Part shown: positions 1 through 11,520 of the stretch, piece by piece
Numbering within the stretch: the stretch's first letter is position 1
Layout of the letters: every line of letters starts with the position of its first letter
Assembly (NCBI RefSeq): GCF_958450345.1
Contig: NC_088780.1
Location: 171,102,726 to 171,166,725 of the forward strand
Reading direction: 5' to 3'
DNA from: Calliphora vicina
Lineage: Eukaryota; Arthropoda; Insecta; Diptera; Calliphoridae
DNA length: 64,000 nucleotides
Program-made: the position numbers and the translations under genes
Notes under the pieces: model-generated
What the model was told of the DNA's origin: nothing
What the model saw: only the letters and a program-made list of their open reading frames with translations
The model's database searches: none

Positions 1-605
1 CATTGTGTTTGAGAGAGAGAAAAATAATTATTACAAAACTATGACATTAAATTGTAGTGTGAACCTTTTTTGCTAGAACCTTCCCACATGTAACTTCGGA
101 TATGGAAACATAAGAATGTTGTTAAAATGAACCAGTTGATATTAAAATATTTATTTATTTCATGTTGCTCGAAAATAGAAACACTATCAATGGTTGTGTT
201 TTTCTTTACTTTTTTGCTTGCTGTTCTGTTCTTTGTATATCCATCCTAAATAAATATGTATGTATGCGTTTTTTGGGGATACTGTATTGCCCTGCCAGCA
301 ATTGGAAGTTATATTTTCGAGACATACACTAAAATGTGTCTACTTCGATGCGATTTTTTTTTCAGAATATTGAATATTGCATTGAATTTTTAACACCGAA
401 ACTAGTCTTTGAAACTAGTATCTATGTGTTGAAAAAAATATAATTTATAAAGTTTTATTAATTAATAACTGTTAAATTTAAATTATATTAATAATTTAAA
501 TGGAATTAGTGCAATAATGTACTAATGCTTGGTACGTTTTTCTTGAACGTAATAAGAAAGCGATGAGTTTCAACTTCTTCGATAGAAATTGTTTGCATGG
601 TTTGT

Positions 606-647
606 GCATGTGTGTGTTCGTGTGTGTGTGTGTATGTGTGTGTGAGT
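606..647. repeat. interrupted (GT)n microsatellite
   Basis: GT dinucleotides run through this stretch with a few interruptions (TTCG, TATG, GAG). The reverse strand reads as a Thr/His repeat in a short frame, which is a by-product of the microsatellite and not a gene. Confidence 0.85.
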
Positions 648-1397
648 GTATGAATGTACAAAACAGGTCAATTGATGTTAATGCTTGATCAGCTGGAAAA
701 AACAAAACAAATTAATTGCTAGGTCAACTATATCCGGCAACATATTTCGAACTCTCTAACACAATTGGGAAATGACCGACCGTATGTTAAGCGTTTTGAC
801 AGTATTTTATAAACACACATAGTTTGGCACACATTCGCACGCATTCTCACACACTCACACAAATCACTTAGGCTATTATCCGTGTAACATACATACCTAT
901 TCGTATCAATACAGTGAAAGACAAATCAGGAATTCTCACTTTATTACACTCTAAGCATTCACAATGAAGTAGGATCATGTAGTAAACAATTGGGAGAGTG
1001 TGATCGTTTTGCTTGTATGTCTGTTGAAGTAAAGTGACTAAACGTCGTAACATTAGAACGACTACATCTTAAGAGGACTTTTATGTTTTAAGCCAGACTG
1101 TGTGTTCAATAGTTCATACACAGTTATTGTTGTTGTTATTTATTTTTTCTTAGTCTTCTAACCTTTTTGGGTTATTTGTTGTAGTTGTAGTTGCTATGTT
1201 TAGACTTCAATGTGAGTCTGTGAGTGTGGATTTTGTTTTGCTTTTAGTTTAGTTTTCAATAGTCAGTGAGTCAGTCCCTTTATTGGTACTCGTGAAAAAT
1301 CAACGAGGCATTACTAATTCTCTTATTGTGTGTTGCCATCGTACATACATACTTACTACTACACTACACACACTTGTAGTTGTTTTGTATTGTATAT

Positions 1398-1470
1398 GCG
1401 GTTGTATATGTGCATACGTATGTGTTGGTATGCGTAGATGTTTGTGTGTGTGTGTATCGGTCGGTCGGTA
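1398..1470. repeat. GT/ATGT and CGGT simple repeat
   Basis: A mixed TGTATATGTG / TGTGTGTGTG tract ends in three CGGT units (TCGGTCGGTCGG). This is degenerate simple sequence. Confidence 0.75.
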
Positions 1471-2085
1471 ATGTTTTCAAGTGCTCACTCATACTTAAGA
1501 GTTGTACTAAAGTGACGCTTCAATGATTTTCAGTTGAACCAACTCCTTCAATAAATGGTAAACTTGTTCAAAAAAAGGTACATATTTTACAAGTTGTTAT
1601 TTGATTAAACCATTATTATAGCCAGAAAATAAAGTCAGAATCATTCATACTAAATTGTGATTTATTAGGAAAAACTTTTTAAAACAGGCCTGCAGCCTCT
1701 TTTTTCTCCCAAACTGTTTTTCAAGTTCAAACTTAAAAGAAAACTAAAATTGAATCGAATATTGAAAAGGAAGAACATATTGGCTCATTTAATGCATAAA
1801 TAACAAAAATTGTATGCTGACAATGAACGCATGCATTGGACACACTAAACATTTTAACATCTAAATTTATTACGTACTTCATGACTGATATTAAATGTTT
1901 TTCAATATTCAACTCCAAATATGTGACTACGACACAAGTGTTTCCATTGTGTTGGAATATATGTATGTATATTTGTTTTGCACTTACACACATGAAACTA
2001 ATGGATATATGTAGTTAAACAGCGTACTCAGTTTTTCAATTATACACTTTTTCTTCTTCCTGTCTAATGTGAACACAAATATGTA

Positions 2086-2609
2086 CAGTATTGGCCATAA
2101 CTAAAGCACCCCCTCAATGGATTTTTTGATAAAAAGGCTTTATTGGGATGTATTTTATATATATTTTATTAACTTATATTGTTAATGTTCATAAAATATT
2201 CATTTAAAAAAATATAATTTTATGAAAAATTAATTTAAAATGATAAATCATTAAAAACACAAAACGCAACGGACAAAACAAAGGCACCCTGCTATAAGAT
2301 GTTTAAAAATTTGACTACGTAAGACACCATAAAAAACTTAATACCCTCTATGCCTAAGTGAGTCATCAAAAACAAAGGATTTGCAATAAAATATTAACGA
2401 TTTTTTTTATATCCGTTTCATTTTTTTTTTTGGATTTTAAGTTACCTCTTATAGAATTGTTAACTTTAAAAGTATTTGTTTATCAATAATAAATATATTA
2501 ACAAATGAAAATACATAATCGAAATTTAAAACTTTGTTTTTATACAAAAAAACTATGATATTGAAAAAATTCACTTAGGGGGTGGGTGCTTTAGTTATGG
2601 CCGATACTG
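2086..2609. mobile_element. Tc1-like non-autonomous element with TA duplication
   Basis: The ends are inverted copies. The left reads CAGTATTGGCCATAACTA followed by AAGCACCC, and the reverse complement of the right reads CAGTATCGGCCATAACTA followed by AAGCACCC, so about 26 bp match with one difference. TA flanks both sides (2084-2085 and 2610-2611), and the CAGT terminus is typical of Tc1/mariner elements. The 524-bp interior is AT-rich, and I see no transposase frame in it. It is therefore a MITE or internally deleted derivative that would depend on a transposase encoded elsewhere. Family assignment beyond Tc1/mariner is inference. Confidence 0.82.
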
Positions 2610-3293
2610 TATATTGAAAAACAAAAAAAAAAAAATTATTTTTATATGGAAAATGTAACTAGGTTTTCTGTAATGAGAATATTATACATCGTAGACATGC
2701 GTGTCTCAAAAAGTTTGAATTTTTAGTTTAATGCAAAAATTCTATTTTTTCCAAATGTGGTAAAAAACAAAAATTTAAAGAGAAATGCATTTAAAAAAGC
2801 AATTGCATTAAAATCCATCTCTCATGAATAATATATGTTTCAGACATCCTTGTGTTTAAAAAGAAAATCAAAATCATTCAAACGCTGTTTAAATAATTTA
2901 AATCCATTAGGCGTCCCCAGAGATATAGTCATTTTAAGTTACATACTTTTTTGTGTTTTTGCGGATTTCAAGAATTATCTACAAGTAATTTGGTAATGGT
3001 TGGCATATTCTCATATATAAGTACATGTTTACGATATTGTGATGCAGTTTTTGTTTCCATTCGGGGTATGCTTAGTCTATCCAGGTCTGCTTCCTTTGAA
3101 TTAATAAAAAAATAACCCTTTAATTCATATTGTTGTCAATTGTCTACATTCCAGTTCCACTTACATAATTTTAGACCAATATAAGCTTGATACTAATTCA
3201 GATTCTCCTTCAGCAAAATCAAATGGAGTACAATAAGTCTCAGCTAAAGAAATTATAAATCAAATTAAAGCTATAGGCAATATAATAAATATC
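2610..3293. other. AT-rich intervening DNA
   Basis: No gene, TIR or notable repeat is recognisable. The sequence consists of mixed A/T runs. Confidence 0.5.
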
Positions 3294-3940
3294 AAGTAAG
3301 AGAGCTATATTCGGCTGCGCCGAATCTTATATACCCTTCACTAAATTATACTTAAAAATATTTTTATTTAAACAAAATCAAAATTTTTTTTTAAATTTTT
3401 TTTAAAAAAAGTTTTTTCAAAATTTTTTTTTTAAGTTTATTTAATTAATTTTTTTGGAAAAAGAATTTATGACAAAAAAAAAATTTGGGTTAAAAAATAT
3501 TTTTTTCCGATTTTGACCCATTATATGTCCAACTTACTATGGTCTTATATACGTTGGCAAAGGACTTTGAAATATCTATCATTATATATCCATATTGTCT
3601 ATATTAATGACTTAGTAATCCAGATATAGGTCAAAATAGGGCAAAAATCGAGGTTGTCCTAGTTTTTTCCTTATTTCTCAGCCATTTGTGGACTGATTTT
3701 CTCGATTTTAAATATCGACCGAGCCGGAAGAATTTTGGAGATATTGATGTATGAATCGTGTATGTAAGTTATTTGGGGGCTTCGGAAAGTTGATTTCAAC
3801 ACACAGACGGACATACGGACATGGCTATAGCGATCCAGAATATATATACTTTATGGGGTCGCAAATGAAAAATGTGGAAATTACAAACGGAATGACAAAC
3901 TTATATATACCCTTGCCACTCATGGTGAAGGGTATAAAAA
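3294..3940 (+). mobile_element. Helentron/DINE-like non-autonomous repeat, copy A
   Basis: The element begins AAGTAAGAGAGC and then has a small hairpin, ATTCGGC-TGC-GCCGAAT (3309-3325). Next comes TATACCCTTCAC (about 3329-3340), whose inverse GTGAAGGGTATA lies near the other end (about 3925-3936). Before that end is the core CAGACGGACATACGGACA, then GGCTATAGCGATCC and TATATACTTTATGGGGTC. From memory, a GTCCGTCTGTC-type core next to TATA-rich sequence, subterminal inverted repeats and end hairpins are features of INE-1/DINE-1 and Helentrons in Diptera. There is no Rep/helicase frame, so the copy is non-autonomous. Short frames within it (for example 3751-3948) are incidental. Confidence 0.72.
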
Positions 3941-4411
3941 TCAAATAAATATTTGATAATTTATAGAAAAATAAAAGTAAAAATCATGCATTTAACGGTT
4001 AAATATGTTATTAATCAATCCATAGACAGTGTGGCGACATACAATTTATCAAAATAAATACTCGTATTTTCAAATAATGGGTTTATTTGCCGTTTACTTC
4101 TTACAAATAAATATAATAATTCAAATCTTATATAACTATAAATAATTGCATCTAATTACACAGAAATGTATTCTGTGGTTCCTCAATTGTATTTACTTTA
4201 TTAAAATTTTTTTCGCATTTTGCAGTCTTTTATAACCCTTTCAATTAATGTTATCCTTCTACGTCGACTTAGCATTAAATGAAGACAATTTTAAGGGTAA
4301 TTTAGAAAGGTAAATAGGTTAACACCTACTAATTCTCTTATCGCCGAAATTTATATTGTTAAAATTCATTTGAAATGAGGACAATATTAAGTCTCATTTA
4401 GTTTTCATGTA
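3941..4411. other. AT-rich intervening DNA
   Basis: Nothing recognisable beyond AT-rich sequence between two mobile elements. Confidence 0.5.
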
Positions 4412-4469
4412 CAGGGTGGTCCAATTACAAGTATCTTTTTAAAAGTTAAATAAAATTAACTAATCATTA

Positions 4470-4626
4470 GCGGTATTTACAATGTAGAGTACTTGGCATA
4501 GTAAAAAAGCAAAAGAGCTATTTATTGACGAACATTTCAATTTCCAATGTATTTTGTTTTTAGTTTTTCGATATTGTGCTATTTTACTACATTACCAGAC
4601 CGAGTACTCTACATTGTGAATACCGC
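4470..4626. mobile_element. 157-bp MITE nested in the mariner-like element
   Basis: The left arm begins GCGGTATTTACAATGTAGAG and the inverted right arm GCGGTATTCACAATGTAGAG; both continue with TACT. TA lies directly outside both ends (4468-4469 and 4627-4628). The centre is AT-rich with no coding frame. Its position inside 4412-5489 dates it as younger than the mariner-like insertion. Confidence 0.78.
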
Positions 4627-4678
4627 TATTATATATTTTGGTATATTATTTCTTTATTTGAAATAACAAATATTCCCA

Positions 4679-5114
4679 TTATTTATGGAAAACGATTTCA
4701 TTCATGTGTCTGCCGAAGCTGTAACTTATCCTGTCAGTTACATTTTCCAAAACTTTGGCGATGGTGTCTGGTTCTATCTCACGAAAGGGTTGGACTTTAT
4801 TAGCTTTGAGGCTACAGATCCTTTCTGGATTATTCGCATAGCATCGGTCTTTAACGTCACCCCTTACGAAAAATTCTAAAGGAGTCAAATTGTTGATCGG
4901 AGGCGGCCAATTGACATCGGCTAGATGACTGATAACACGATTGCCGAACTTAGTGGATAAGATATCGATTGTGTTAAGAGATGTGTGGTATGGTGCCTCA
5001 TTCTGCTGAAACCAAAGATTATCCAAGTTCATATCTTCCATTTCAGCTCATGACACTTTCGACAATAGCAGCCTCGTTTTCGTCGGTACGCACCGTACGA
5101 CGTCGCAACACTTT
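4679..5114 (-). pseudogene. broken mariner/IS630-superfamily DDE transposase
   Basis: A DDE transposase of the eukaryotic mariner type cuts and pastes its element at TA sites. The 120-codon frame (5041 down to 4679) has the family landmarks NLWFQQNEAPYHT, VNWPP, LTPLEFF and a C-terminal GRHMNEIVF. The family normally has Asp in the FQQD motif and in the xDLTPLDFF motif. Here both positions are Asn, so two catalytic acidic residues are lost. Just upstream, in another frame (5114-5043), a short piece reads LRRRTVRTDENEAAIVESV, like the N-terminal linker of the family, and then hits a stop. The ~100+ residues usually lying between are missing. This is a dead gene with an internal deletion and a frameshift. 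Confidence 0.85.
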
Positions 5115-5167
5115 GAAAATAAGTTTGCAATATTTCCCAAACTTATGGAAGCGCAATACTTAAGATA

Positions 5168-5408
5168 GGGTCACATGTGGCAAAAGATTTGCTCAAAAAA
5201 GCGTAACCACTTTTTTTAGCACAAATTTGTTTGACTTTTTTACTCTTACAATTGTTTTGTTAGATCAAACAGCATTAAATAAAATAAAACTAAATTTTTT
5301 GTTTTGAATCATACAAAGTAAAATAAGTTTTTGAAATAAATAAAAGAATTCACATATATTTTATTTAGTGGTTACATCTTTTGCATCAAATATTTGTCAT
5401 GTGAGACC
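5168..5408. mobile_element. GGGTCACA-ended MITE, copy 1 (nested)
   Basis: This 241-bp stretch is closely similar along its whole length to 16063-16302. The ends are GGGTCACATGTGGCAAA on the left and, inverted, a slightly damaged GGTCTCACATGACAAATA on the right. TA precedes the left end (5166-5167), but the right-hand TA and terminal bases have decayed. There is no coding capacity. It sits inside the mariner-like element between its right TIR and the transposase remnant. Confidence 0.82.
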
Positions 5409-6200
5409 TTTACTGATAGTTCAAAGAGGAACAATTCATATATTTTTTGTATTTTGAATTTAAGAGATACTAGTATTTGTACCACCCTGTATATATTTAG
5501 ATACATATGTATATAAAAATTTGTTTTTTCATATTTTTTTTCTTTTTGTTTATATGTATGTATGTATTTTCTTTTATTTCTGCAAAAGCAATTTTCCATA
5601 ATTGCTGTAATTCTGGTGATAATCAGGGTTGTCACTTACGACTTTCACCTATTTAAACTAAATAACTCTTTGACTGAACATGTACGTACACACACACTCA
5701 CCCACGTTGATAAACCCCACATTCCTTATATAATTTATACAGACTCATACATATTTACAGACAACAGACTGGTACTTAAAAAAGGAAAATTATACAAACA
5801 TCATCTAAAGTTATGTTTTTTTTTTCGTAATATTTCGCCTTTTGTTGTTTATAATTTTTTTAAAATAAAATTACAAAAAAAACATGTAGCAGAAGATGAA
5901 AGCATTTGACGTTGGCATTGTTTTATGTTTTCTGGGTCAAAAAGTGGCACACAACCATTAAGAGTTAGATTACCTAAGTCGGCATTAAAAATTCCAACAC
6001 ATGCATACGTATTTACACATGCAGACAAACGTAAATATAGTACGTATCATACACAGAGATTACTCTTCATACAGACATTGTATAATATCAACAGCCACAT
6101 TCTAAAAAACACAAAGCGAAAAATCTAAAGCATCCATACGTGCACGTACAATAATAAAGACGTGTATGTAAATGGGTGTAAGGATGTGTTTGTGTTTATT

Positions 6201-6236
6201 TACATACATACATACATACACATACATATGTATGCA
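6201..6236. repeat. (CATA)n tetranucleotide microsatellite
   Basis: A run of CATA units ends in CATATGTATG. Such tracts recur throughout the window. Confidence 0.85.
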
Positions 6237-6870
6237 TGTTAGACCGGCTCTAAGTAAGAAATGTTTTTGCTAACTACCTCTGATTCCCAAAATTGGGAAT
6301 GGGTCTAATGGGACCATTTTTTAGTTTTTGGAATACAAACAGTATAAGGGATCATCAGAAAGGTTTTTTCAAGGCGCTTCTAAAGACATAAACGTCATGT
6401 CCAACCTGTATATTTATTTTGTGATAATGCATTACTTATATGACATTTTAAGGATTTTTTTTATTAAAATGTTTATTATTTTGAAATCAAATCTAAATAT
6501 TTACTTGATTTAAATTTTATTTTCAATATTCGTACAAGTTCGCGTCTTATCGGACATTCAATCTAGTAAACATAAGATGTGTGCAAGAAAATTTAAAAAT
6601 TAATGGATTTTTCATACTACTGTGTTGTTTGTGTTGACTTGGGAGAAAATACAAATATTTGCCAAAAACTAAAAAAAAAAATGTTTTTTTAATAAAAGGA
6701 CCCAGCTCACGATCCAAAATATTTTGGGTAACAACATGACTTTTTTCATCTACACACGAAGTGAGTCACTCTAATGTGTGTATGTGTGAATACATAACGG
6801 TTAACTCTATTTCTGAACAGATATTAGTATAGATGTATGTTTTAAAGTGAACGTGTGTGATAAGAAGTTT

Positions 6871-6892
6871 GTGTGTGTGTGTGTGTGTGTGT
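6871..6892. repeat. (GT)11 microsatellite
   Basis: Uninterrupted GT dinucleotides. Confidence 0.9.
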
Positions 6893-9800
6893 TAAAAACG
6901 ATAGTGAAATGATAAGAATATGAAAGAAACGAAGGTGCGCTTTGTTTCAAAAGTAAACAGCGCTACTCATACTAATAAAAATGAAACTAAAAGTAGAAAT
7001 GATGGGTAGATATACAGAGGTACATGCATTACCAAGATAATGCTTAAACCCACCACGCCCCATCTTCGTAAACAGCACAAACTACAAACAGCACCTTAAC
7101 CTTAAATACTTTGCTAAACTTTGGTAGAGAAATATTTTTATAGAGTTTGTGATAAACTGTTAATTTGATTGCTTTTGCTAAGTTTTGTTTTTCCATTTTC
7201 TGTTCTTTCATTCTTTTTATAGTTTATGAGAGTTTTAATGGTTTTTGTTTGAATCATTTGTTACTTTTGTAATGGTACGAGTTATTTTACCACTTCGATC
7301 AACTTTATTTGTTTTTCTTCAAATACCGATTATTATTACATCCATACATCCATACATCAATACATATGTATGTTCGTCTATTGGACTTTCAGATGGTCGC
7401 ACGCTTTTGCTCACGTATTTATTCCAACAATCAAATGATGGCAAATGAACCAAGTTGATTTCACAAAGTTAATCACGGACAGTGTATTTCTGGTGACATG
7501 AGTGAGCTTAATTGCACAAATTGAATTTAATTATAATTAAATTTCAATTCTTGCTTTAATAAATACAATACATAGCTACCAGTAATATCCAAAATGAAGC
7601 TGTTGTACAATGTTTAGTTTTGTGATGGTGTCTATAGAGACATTATTTTAAAATAAATAATCTCCAAATATGTAGATTTTGTTTTTGTCTACAGCAAAAC
7701 CTTATTGGTTTTCTTAATTGAAATTTTATTACAATTAGTCTACACACGTCTCGAATTTAATTAAACTTTTCGTACTGTTTTTTGTTTAGTTTTTCCTTTG
7801 TCTTCATTCTTAGAAGATTTCTTTTTCTATTTTTTGTAAGACAGAATGATTTATTGTTAGTGTTTTTTATGCATTGACCTTAAATATTGATTTTTTCTTT
7901 GAATTTTGTATTATCATTATTTAAATTGGAAGAGCGTCAACTGTGTCACCCAATTTGTAAAAAATTGATAGTAAGGAATCTCAAAACGGCTAGTCTGTCG
8001 ATAAATATTTGCTTAACTTTCGCTAAAGTTTGAAATATATCTGGGGGTTATTGTCCGACATTACCAAACAAAGTTAATATCTATGTAAATAAGTGTATTG
8101 GAAAAATATTGTATAAATAAAAATATCTCTACTTTAAGCTACCTTGAAAGGTATAAATGAGAACTGGTAATATCCAATGATTTCTTTAATAATATTTAGA
8201 TTAGTTTTTAGTGAAAGTTAGTAATTTTCACAACCATTATTGTGTCTTTGTTGTATCAACAGTTCAGTCAACCTCAATCAGCAAGTTGCAAAAAAAAAAT
8301 CAAAATAGAAAAATGCATTTGAAACAATGAAAAACAGCTAAAATTCAATAAGATAAAATCTAACAGTACAATAACAACTGAATTTGGCGCCGAACGTTTT
8401 CTAAACTTTTATTTTCTTTTTGTTTCTGAGAAAATGGCTTTTAGTGGTTTTGGTCTTTTTGTTTTATTTTATTTTCTTCATTTTGATAAAATGTTCAATT
8501 CGAGTTTGATAAATTTTTGTTCTTTTATCTCCAACTACAAATATTCTTTATCTGCAAACGGCAGGTTGTCAAAGTCTATGTTTCTATTACAGAACTACAA
8601 AATAAAGAATGAAATACATAAAAAAATTTAAAAATATTTTCATTTCTCATGCGTCTACTGATTGATTGACTTGGCAGACTACTACAAGAACAATTCTAAA
8701 TGACTGACTCAATAAAAAGTCTATTGTTTTAAAGAATGTACGTTAGACCAGCTCATGAAAACTAGATACGTCGTTAGACGTTTATTTCACAACCAACTGT
8801 TAAGTTGGTAGATCGCAGGATAATTACATCCACTTTTACTTTCTTCTTAATTTCTCATCATCAAATGTATTAGGGAAGGGCATCGAATGGTGTGTAACAT
8901 TCAAGGACATCATAAATATACAATTTGCATAGATTTGTTTGGAATTTTGAGCTTAAAATTATTTAATCTTTAACTGATTTAAACTATATTAATATTTTCA
9001 TATTCTTTTTGTATTGATTTACGACTTACAGCAGAAATGCGATTTGCCGAAAACGTTTCCAATTTTAAATGTAACAGCGTTTCTGATCAGCATAAGTCTG
9101 CTGTCAAAACCCCAACTCTTGCAACAACAAAATACGTGTAAATCAATATATTTTGTTGTTGTGTCAGCCATATGATTTGTGAAGAATTTATTTAAAACAT
9201 TATTTTTAATTTTTTAGGTAGGTTTCATAATAAAAAAAATGAGAATTTCCAATATACCAGTATATCAATATTTTCATTTACTTGCCTTTATTGGATGATA
9301 TCCTGGCCTTTATGCAGAAGTGATTATGCAAAAAGTAAAAGTAACATCCTTTAATACTTAAGTCTAAAATGATCCTGATGTTTAGTTAAATGGAAAAATA
9401 TGCTAAATATCGAAACATATATAAACAGCCAAATGAACGACAGTAGATACGAGTACATAAGTACTTAGATAAATAATTATTTAGGGATACAAGTATTTTT
9501 AAGAGTTTTTGTTTTTCGTATACGAATTCAGTTTAAGTGTTTTAATGACAAAGTTTCAAAACACACTGAGCTATTTTTGACGAACGAATCCGACAAAATA
9601 CACGAGTCGACGTAATTATATGCTTAAATATTTATTTAAATTTTGTATCTCGAGAATTTCTAGATAATTTCGTTATCCTGTTCTGGTGTTAAAACGACTA
9701 CTACGACATAGGGACACAGATATTTTGTATGTACATTACGAGTAGGGTTTTTATATTACACAAAATTTATGCTTAAACTTTATATTTCTTTTTCATTTAC

Positions 9801-10554
9801 TCAAATTTTGTTTGGCTGAGAGTATGCAAGGAGTTTTCAACTACCACATTTAATTTTCTTCGCTGTTGTTCTGCGCTGTTTGGGTAAATGTATCGTCGTA
9901 ACGTATTCTCATCATAAATTATTTTAGTAGCGACAGTATTTCGTCGGTGTGTTTAATTTCTTTACTTTATTTTTTGTTTTTTTTTTATTTTTTTAATAAG
10001 TTGTTTGAAGTGTACATTTTGTTGCTGAGATTTAAACTTTTCACCGTGTTAGGAGATGGAACAAGTTGCAAAGAGGCCAAAACCTGAAATCTAATAATAA
10101 ATGCTTTGGAAATCATCACACTTGTTGACTTGATTTGCATTTGAGACAGCTGTTAGCATTTGAGGGAAAATTCCGTCGAAAGTGAAAAGTAAATATTGTG
10201 TTGTATTGTATTGGGAAATGAAAAATCTAAATAAATATTTAAAATTATTTTCCAAAGAGTATTTTATTTAGAGTGGTTGACAGCAGTAATGTCAATAGTT
10301 ATAGTACTAGATTCGTATAGCTTGAGTTTTTGGTTGAAAATTAAAGTTTTTTTTTGTTGTATACAAACAAATATTTGTTTAAAATGTCCATCTGGCTGAT
10401 GCTGAACTTAATTTCAAACCATTTCATGCAAACAAAATGGCAATGAAACCGTACGCATTTACAGGGTAAAGTTTATATTGAATACAAATTACACATTGTG
10501 GTAAATATTAGAATTTCAAGAAATTATTCAGTATTGTCTTTTAGTATATGTAAG

Positions 10555-10866
10555 CATAGCTGTTAAATAGTGATTACTAATCATAATAATTAGTAATTAG
10601 ATTACTTTTTTTCGAAAGGTGAAGTAATGATTAAAATACGATTATATTCAGATTCGCACGATTACTAATTGATTACGATTACAAATAATCAAAAAAAATT
10701 CAAGATTACTTTCGATTACGAGAAAATAATCAAAAATAATCAAAAATAATCAAAAAATAATCCGACTATTTTCAAAGATTATTTTTGATTATTTTAGATT
10801 ATTTTCCAAAAATTTTGCATTTATATCATTTTATTTTGAAAAATTTGCATTTACAACGTAAAAAAT
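10555..10866 (+). repeat. left ~310-bp terminal inverted repeat of the hAT element
   Basis: It matches 11723-12020 in inverse orientation with small indels. It contains many copies of AATAATC and its complement, plus TAATCGTAATC-like words, probably serving as subterminal transposase binding motifs (inference from other hAT elements). Confidence 0.85.
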
Positions 10867-10955
10867 AAAAAAAAACAGGCCCGTCCACATCCGGACTCGA
10901 ACCGGGATGTCTAGAGCGATAGAGCAAGACACATACATCTGACCTATCGAAGAAC
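10866..10955 (-). mobile_element. tRNA-like pol III remnant (SINE head or tRNA pseudogene)
   Basis: On the minus strand an A-box-like TAGGTCAGATG (10946-10936) is followed by a near-consensus B box GGTTCGAGTCC (10903-10893). From A-box start to B-box end is 54 nt, the spacing of a real tRNA (positions 8-62). The T-arm can pair 4 of 5 bases. The acceptor, D and anticodon stems do not form, so it is not a functional tRNA. A run of nine T follows (complement of about 10867-10875), which could end pol III transcription. It lies just inside the left inverted repeat of the hAT element. Confidence 0.5.
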
Positions 10956-11379
10956 AAATGTTTTTGTGTACAGTTGTATATAAACAAGCAAGTAACAAAC
11001 ATAGAAATCATTAAATTTGTTTTTTTTTTCAACTGGCATATCTATATTTAGATCGTTGTTTGTCGATATGATAATTGATAATCTGGTTGCATTCTTCTCA
11101 ATTTCTTGTATGTACATTAGACATGCCCTTAAAAAATATATTTGCTTTGGATGGGTCTTATTTTGTTCATTAGTAGCTAAAACTAACTACTGCAAAATTT
11201 AAGTGCAATCGGATAACTAAAACACGTGCATATTTTACTCCCATTTCTGTTGTTGGCATAGTTGTTTACATAACTTTTGCATGCAAAACAGTGAGTAAAT
11301 AATAGAAAAATTTCGTTTTTCTTGAATATATGAGATTTGGCAAAAATATGATTTGCTAAGGGATGCATTTATTTTTTTT

Positions 11380-11520
11380 AACACGCCCTTAACGTCTTCA
11401 GCTCCAGTTGAACGATTGTTTTCTTTTGCCGGGATCGTCAACAATGCAAGGCGGCAATCATTGTCTGATTTTTCATTTGAAAAATTAGTTATTATTAAGG
11501 CCAATTGCAAATATATGTAA
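11380..11520 (+). pseudogene. hAT transposase C-terminal dimerisation domain fragment
   Basis: The + strand frame reads NTPLTSSAPVERLFSFAG, then an ARR-x-SLS segment, then FEKLVIIKAN and a stop at 11518-11520. This is the conserved C-terminal hAT dimerisation motif (consensus SSAPSER-x-FS-x-AG ... RRxxLS ... EKLLFLxxN), which forms part of the transposase core. Only about 46 codons are recognisable. Upstream the frame is AT-rich and carries no BED finger or RNase H-like domain, consistent with a large internal deletion. The natural stop codon is retained. Confidence 0.85.

Larger units (their letters stand above)
1..2085. other. AT-rich non-coding stretch with microsatellites
   Basis: No gene is recognisable on either strand. 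The stretch holds GT/CA-rich tracts (about 606-647, 815-862 and 1398-1470), long A and T runs, and short frames without recognisable domains. I see no splice-flanked exon. Confidence 0.6.
4412..5489 (-). mobile_element. mariner/Tc1-superfamily element, deleted, with two nested MITEs
   Basis: The left end reads CAGGGTGGTCCAATTACAAG and the reverse complement of the right end CAGGGTGGTACAAATACTAG. The match continues through GTATCT, giving a ~28-bp imperfect TIR. TA flanks the element at 4410-4411 and 5490-5491. The minus strand carries a broken DDE transposase (4679-5114). Two shorter elements lie inside: 4470-4626 with its own TA duplication, and 5168-5408, which has a second copy elsewhere in the window. 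Removing them leaves about 680 bp, roughly half an autonomous element, so the copy had also lost internal sequence. It cannot encode an active transposase. Confidence 0.88.
5490..10546. other. 5-kb AT-rich gene-poor stretch
   Basis: No exon, RNA gene or complete transposon is recognisable. Contents: TATG/CATA tracts (5544-5560 and 6201-6236), a (GT)11 tract (6871-6892), CATACATC-type repeats (about 7340-7372) and two short TTAGACC-type motifs (about 6238 and 8742) resembling the ends discussed in the findings. Short frames such as 5562-5909 lack recognisable domains. Confidence 0.5.

Noticed and set aside
496..705. Frame with a Thr/His repeat
   Set aside because: It is the translated complement of a (GT)n microsatellite.
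10741..10800. CRISPR-like short repeats (AATAATC words)
   Set aside because: The repeats are very short and mirrored in the other arm of a hAT element, with no unique spacers; the genome is eukaryotic.
10881..10953. Functional tRNA gene on the minus strand
   Set aside because: The promoter boxes have the right spacing, but the acceptor, D and anticodon stems do not pair.
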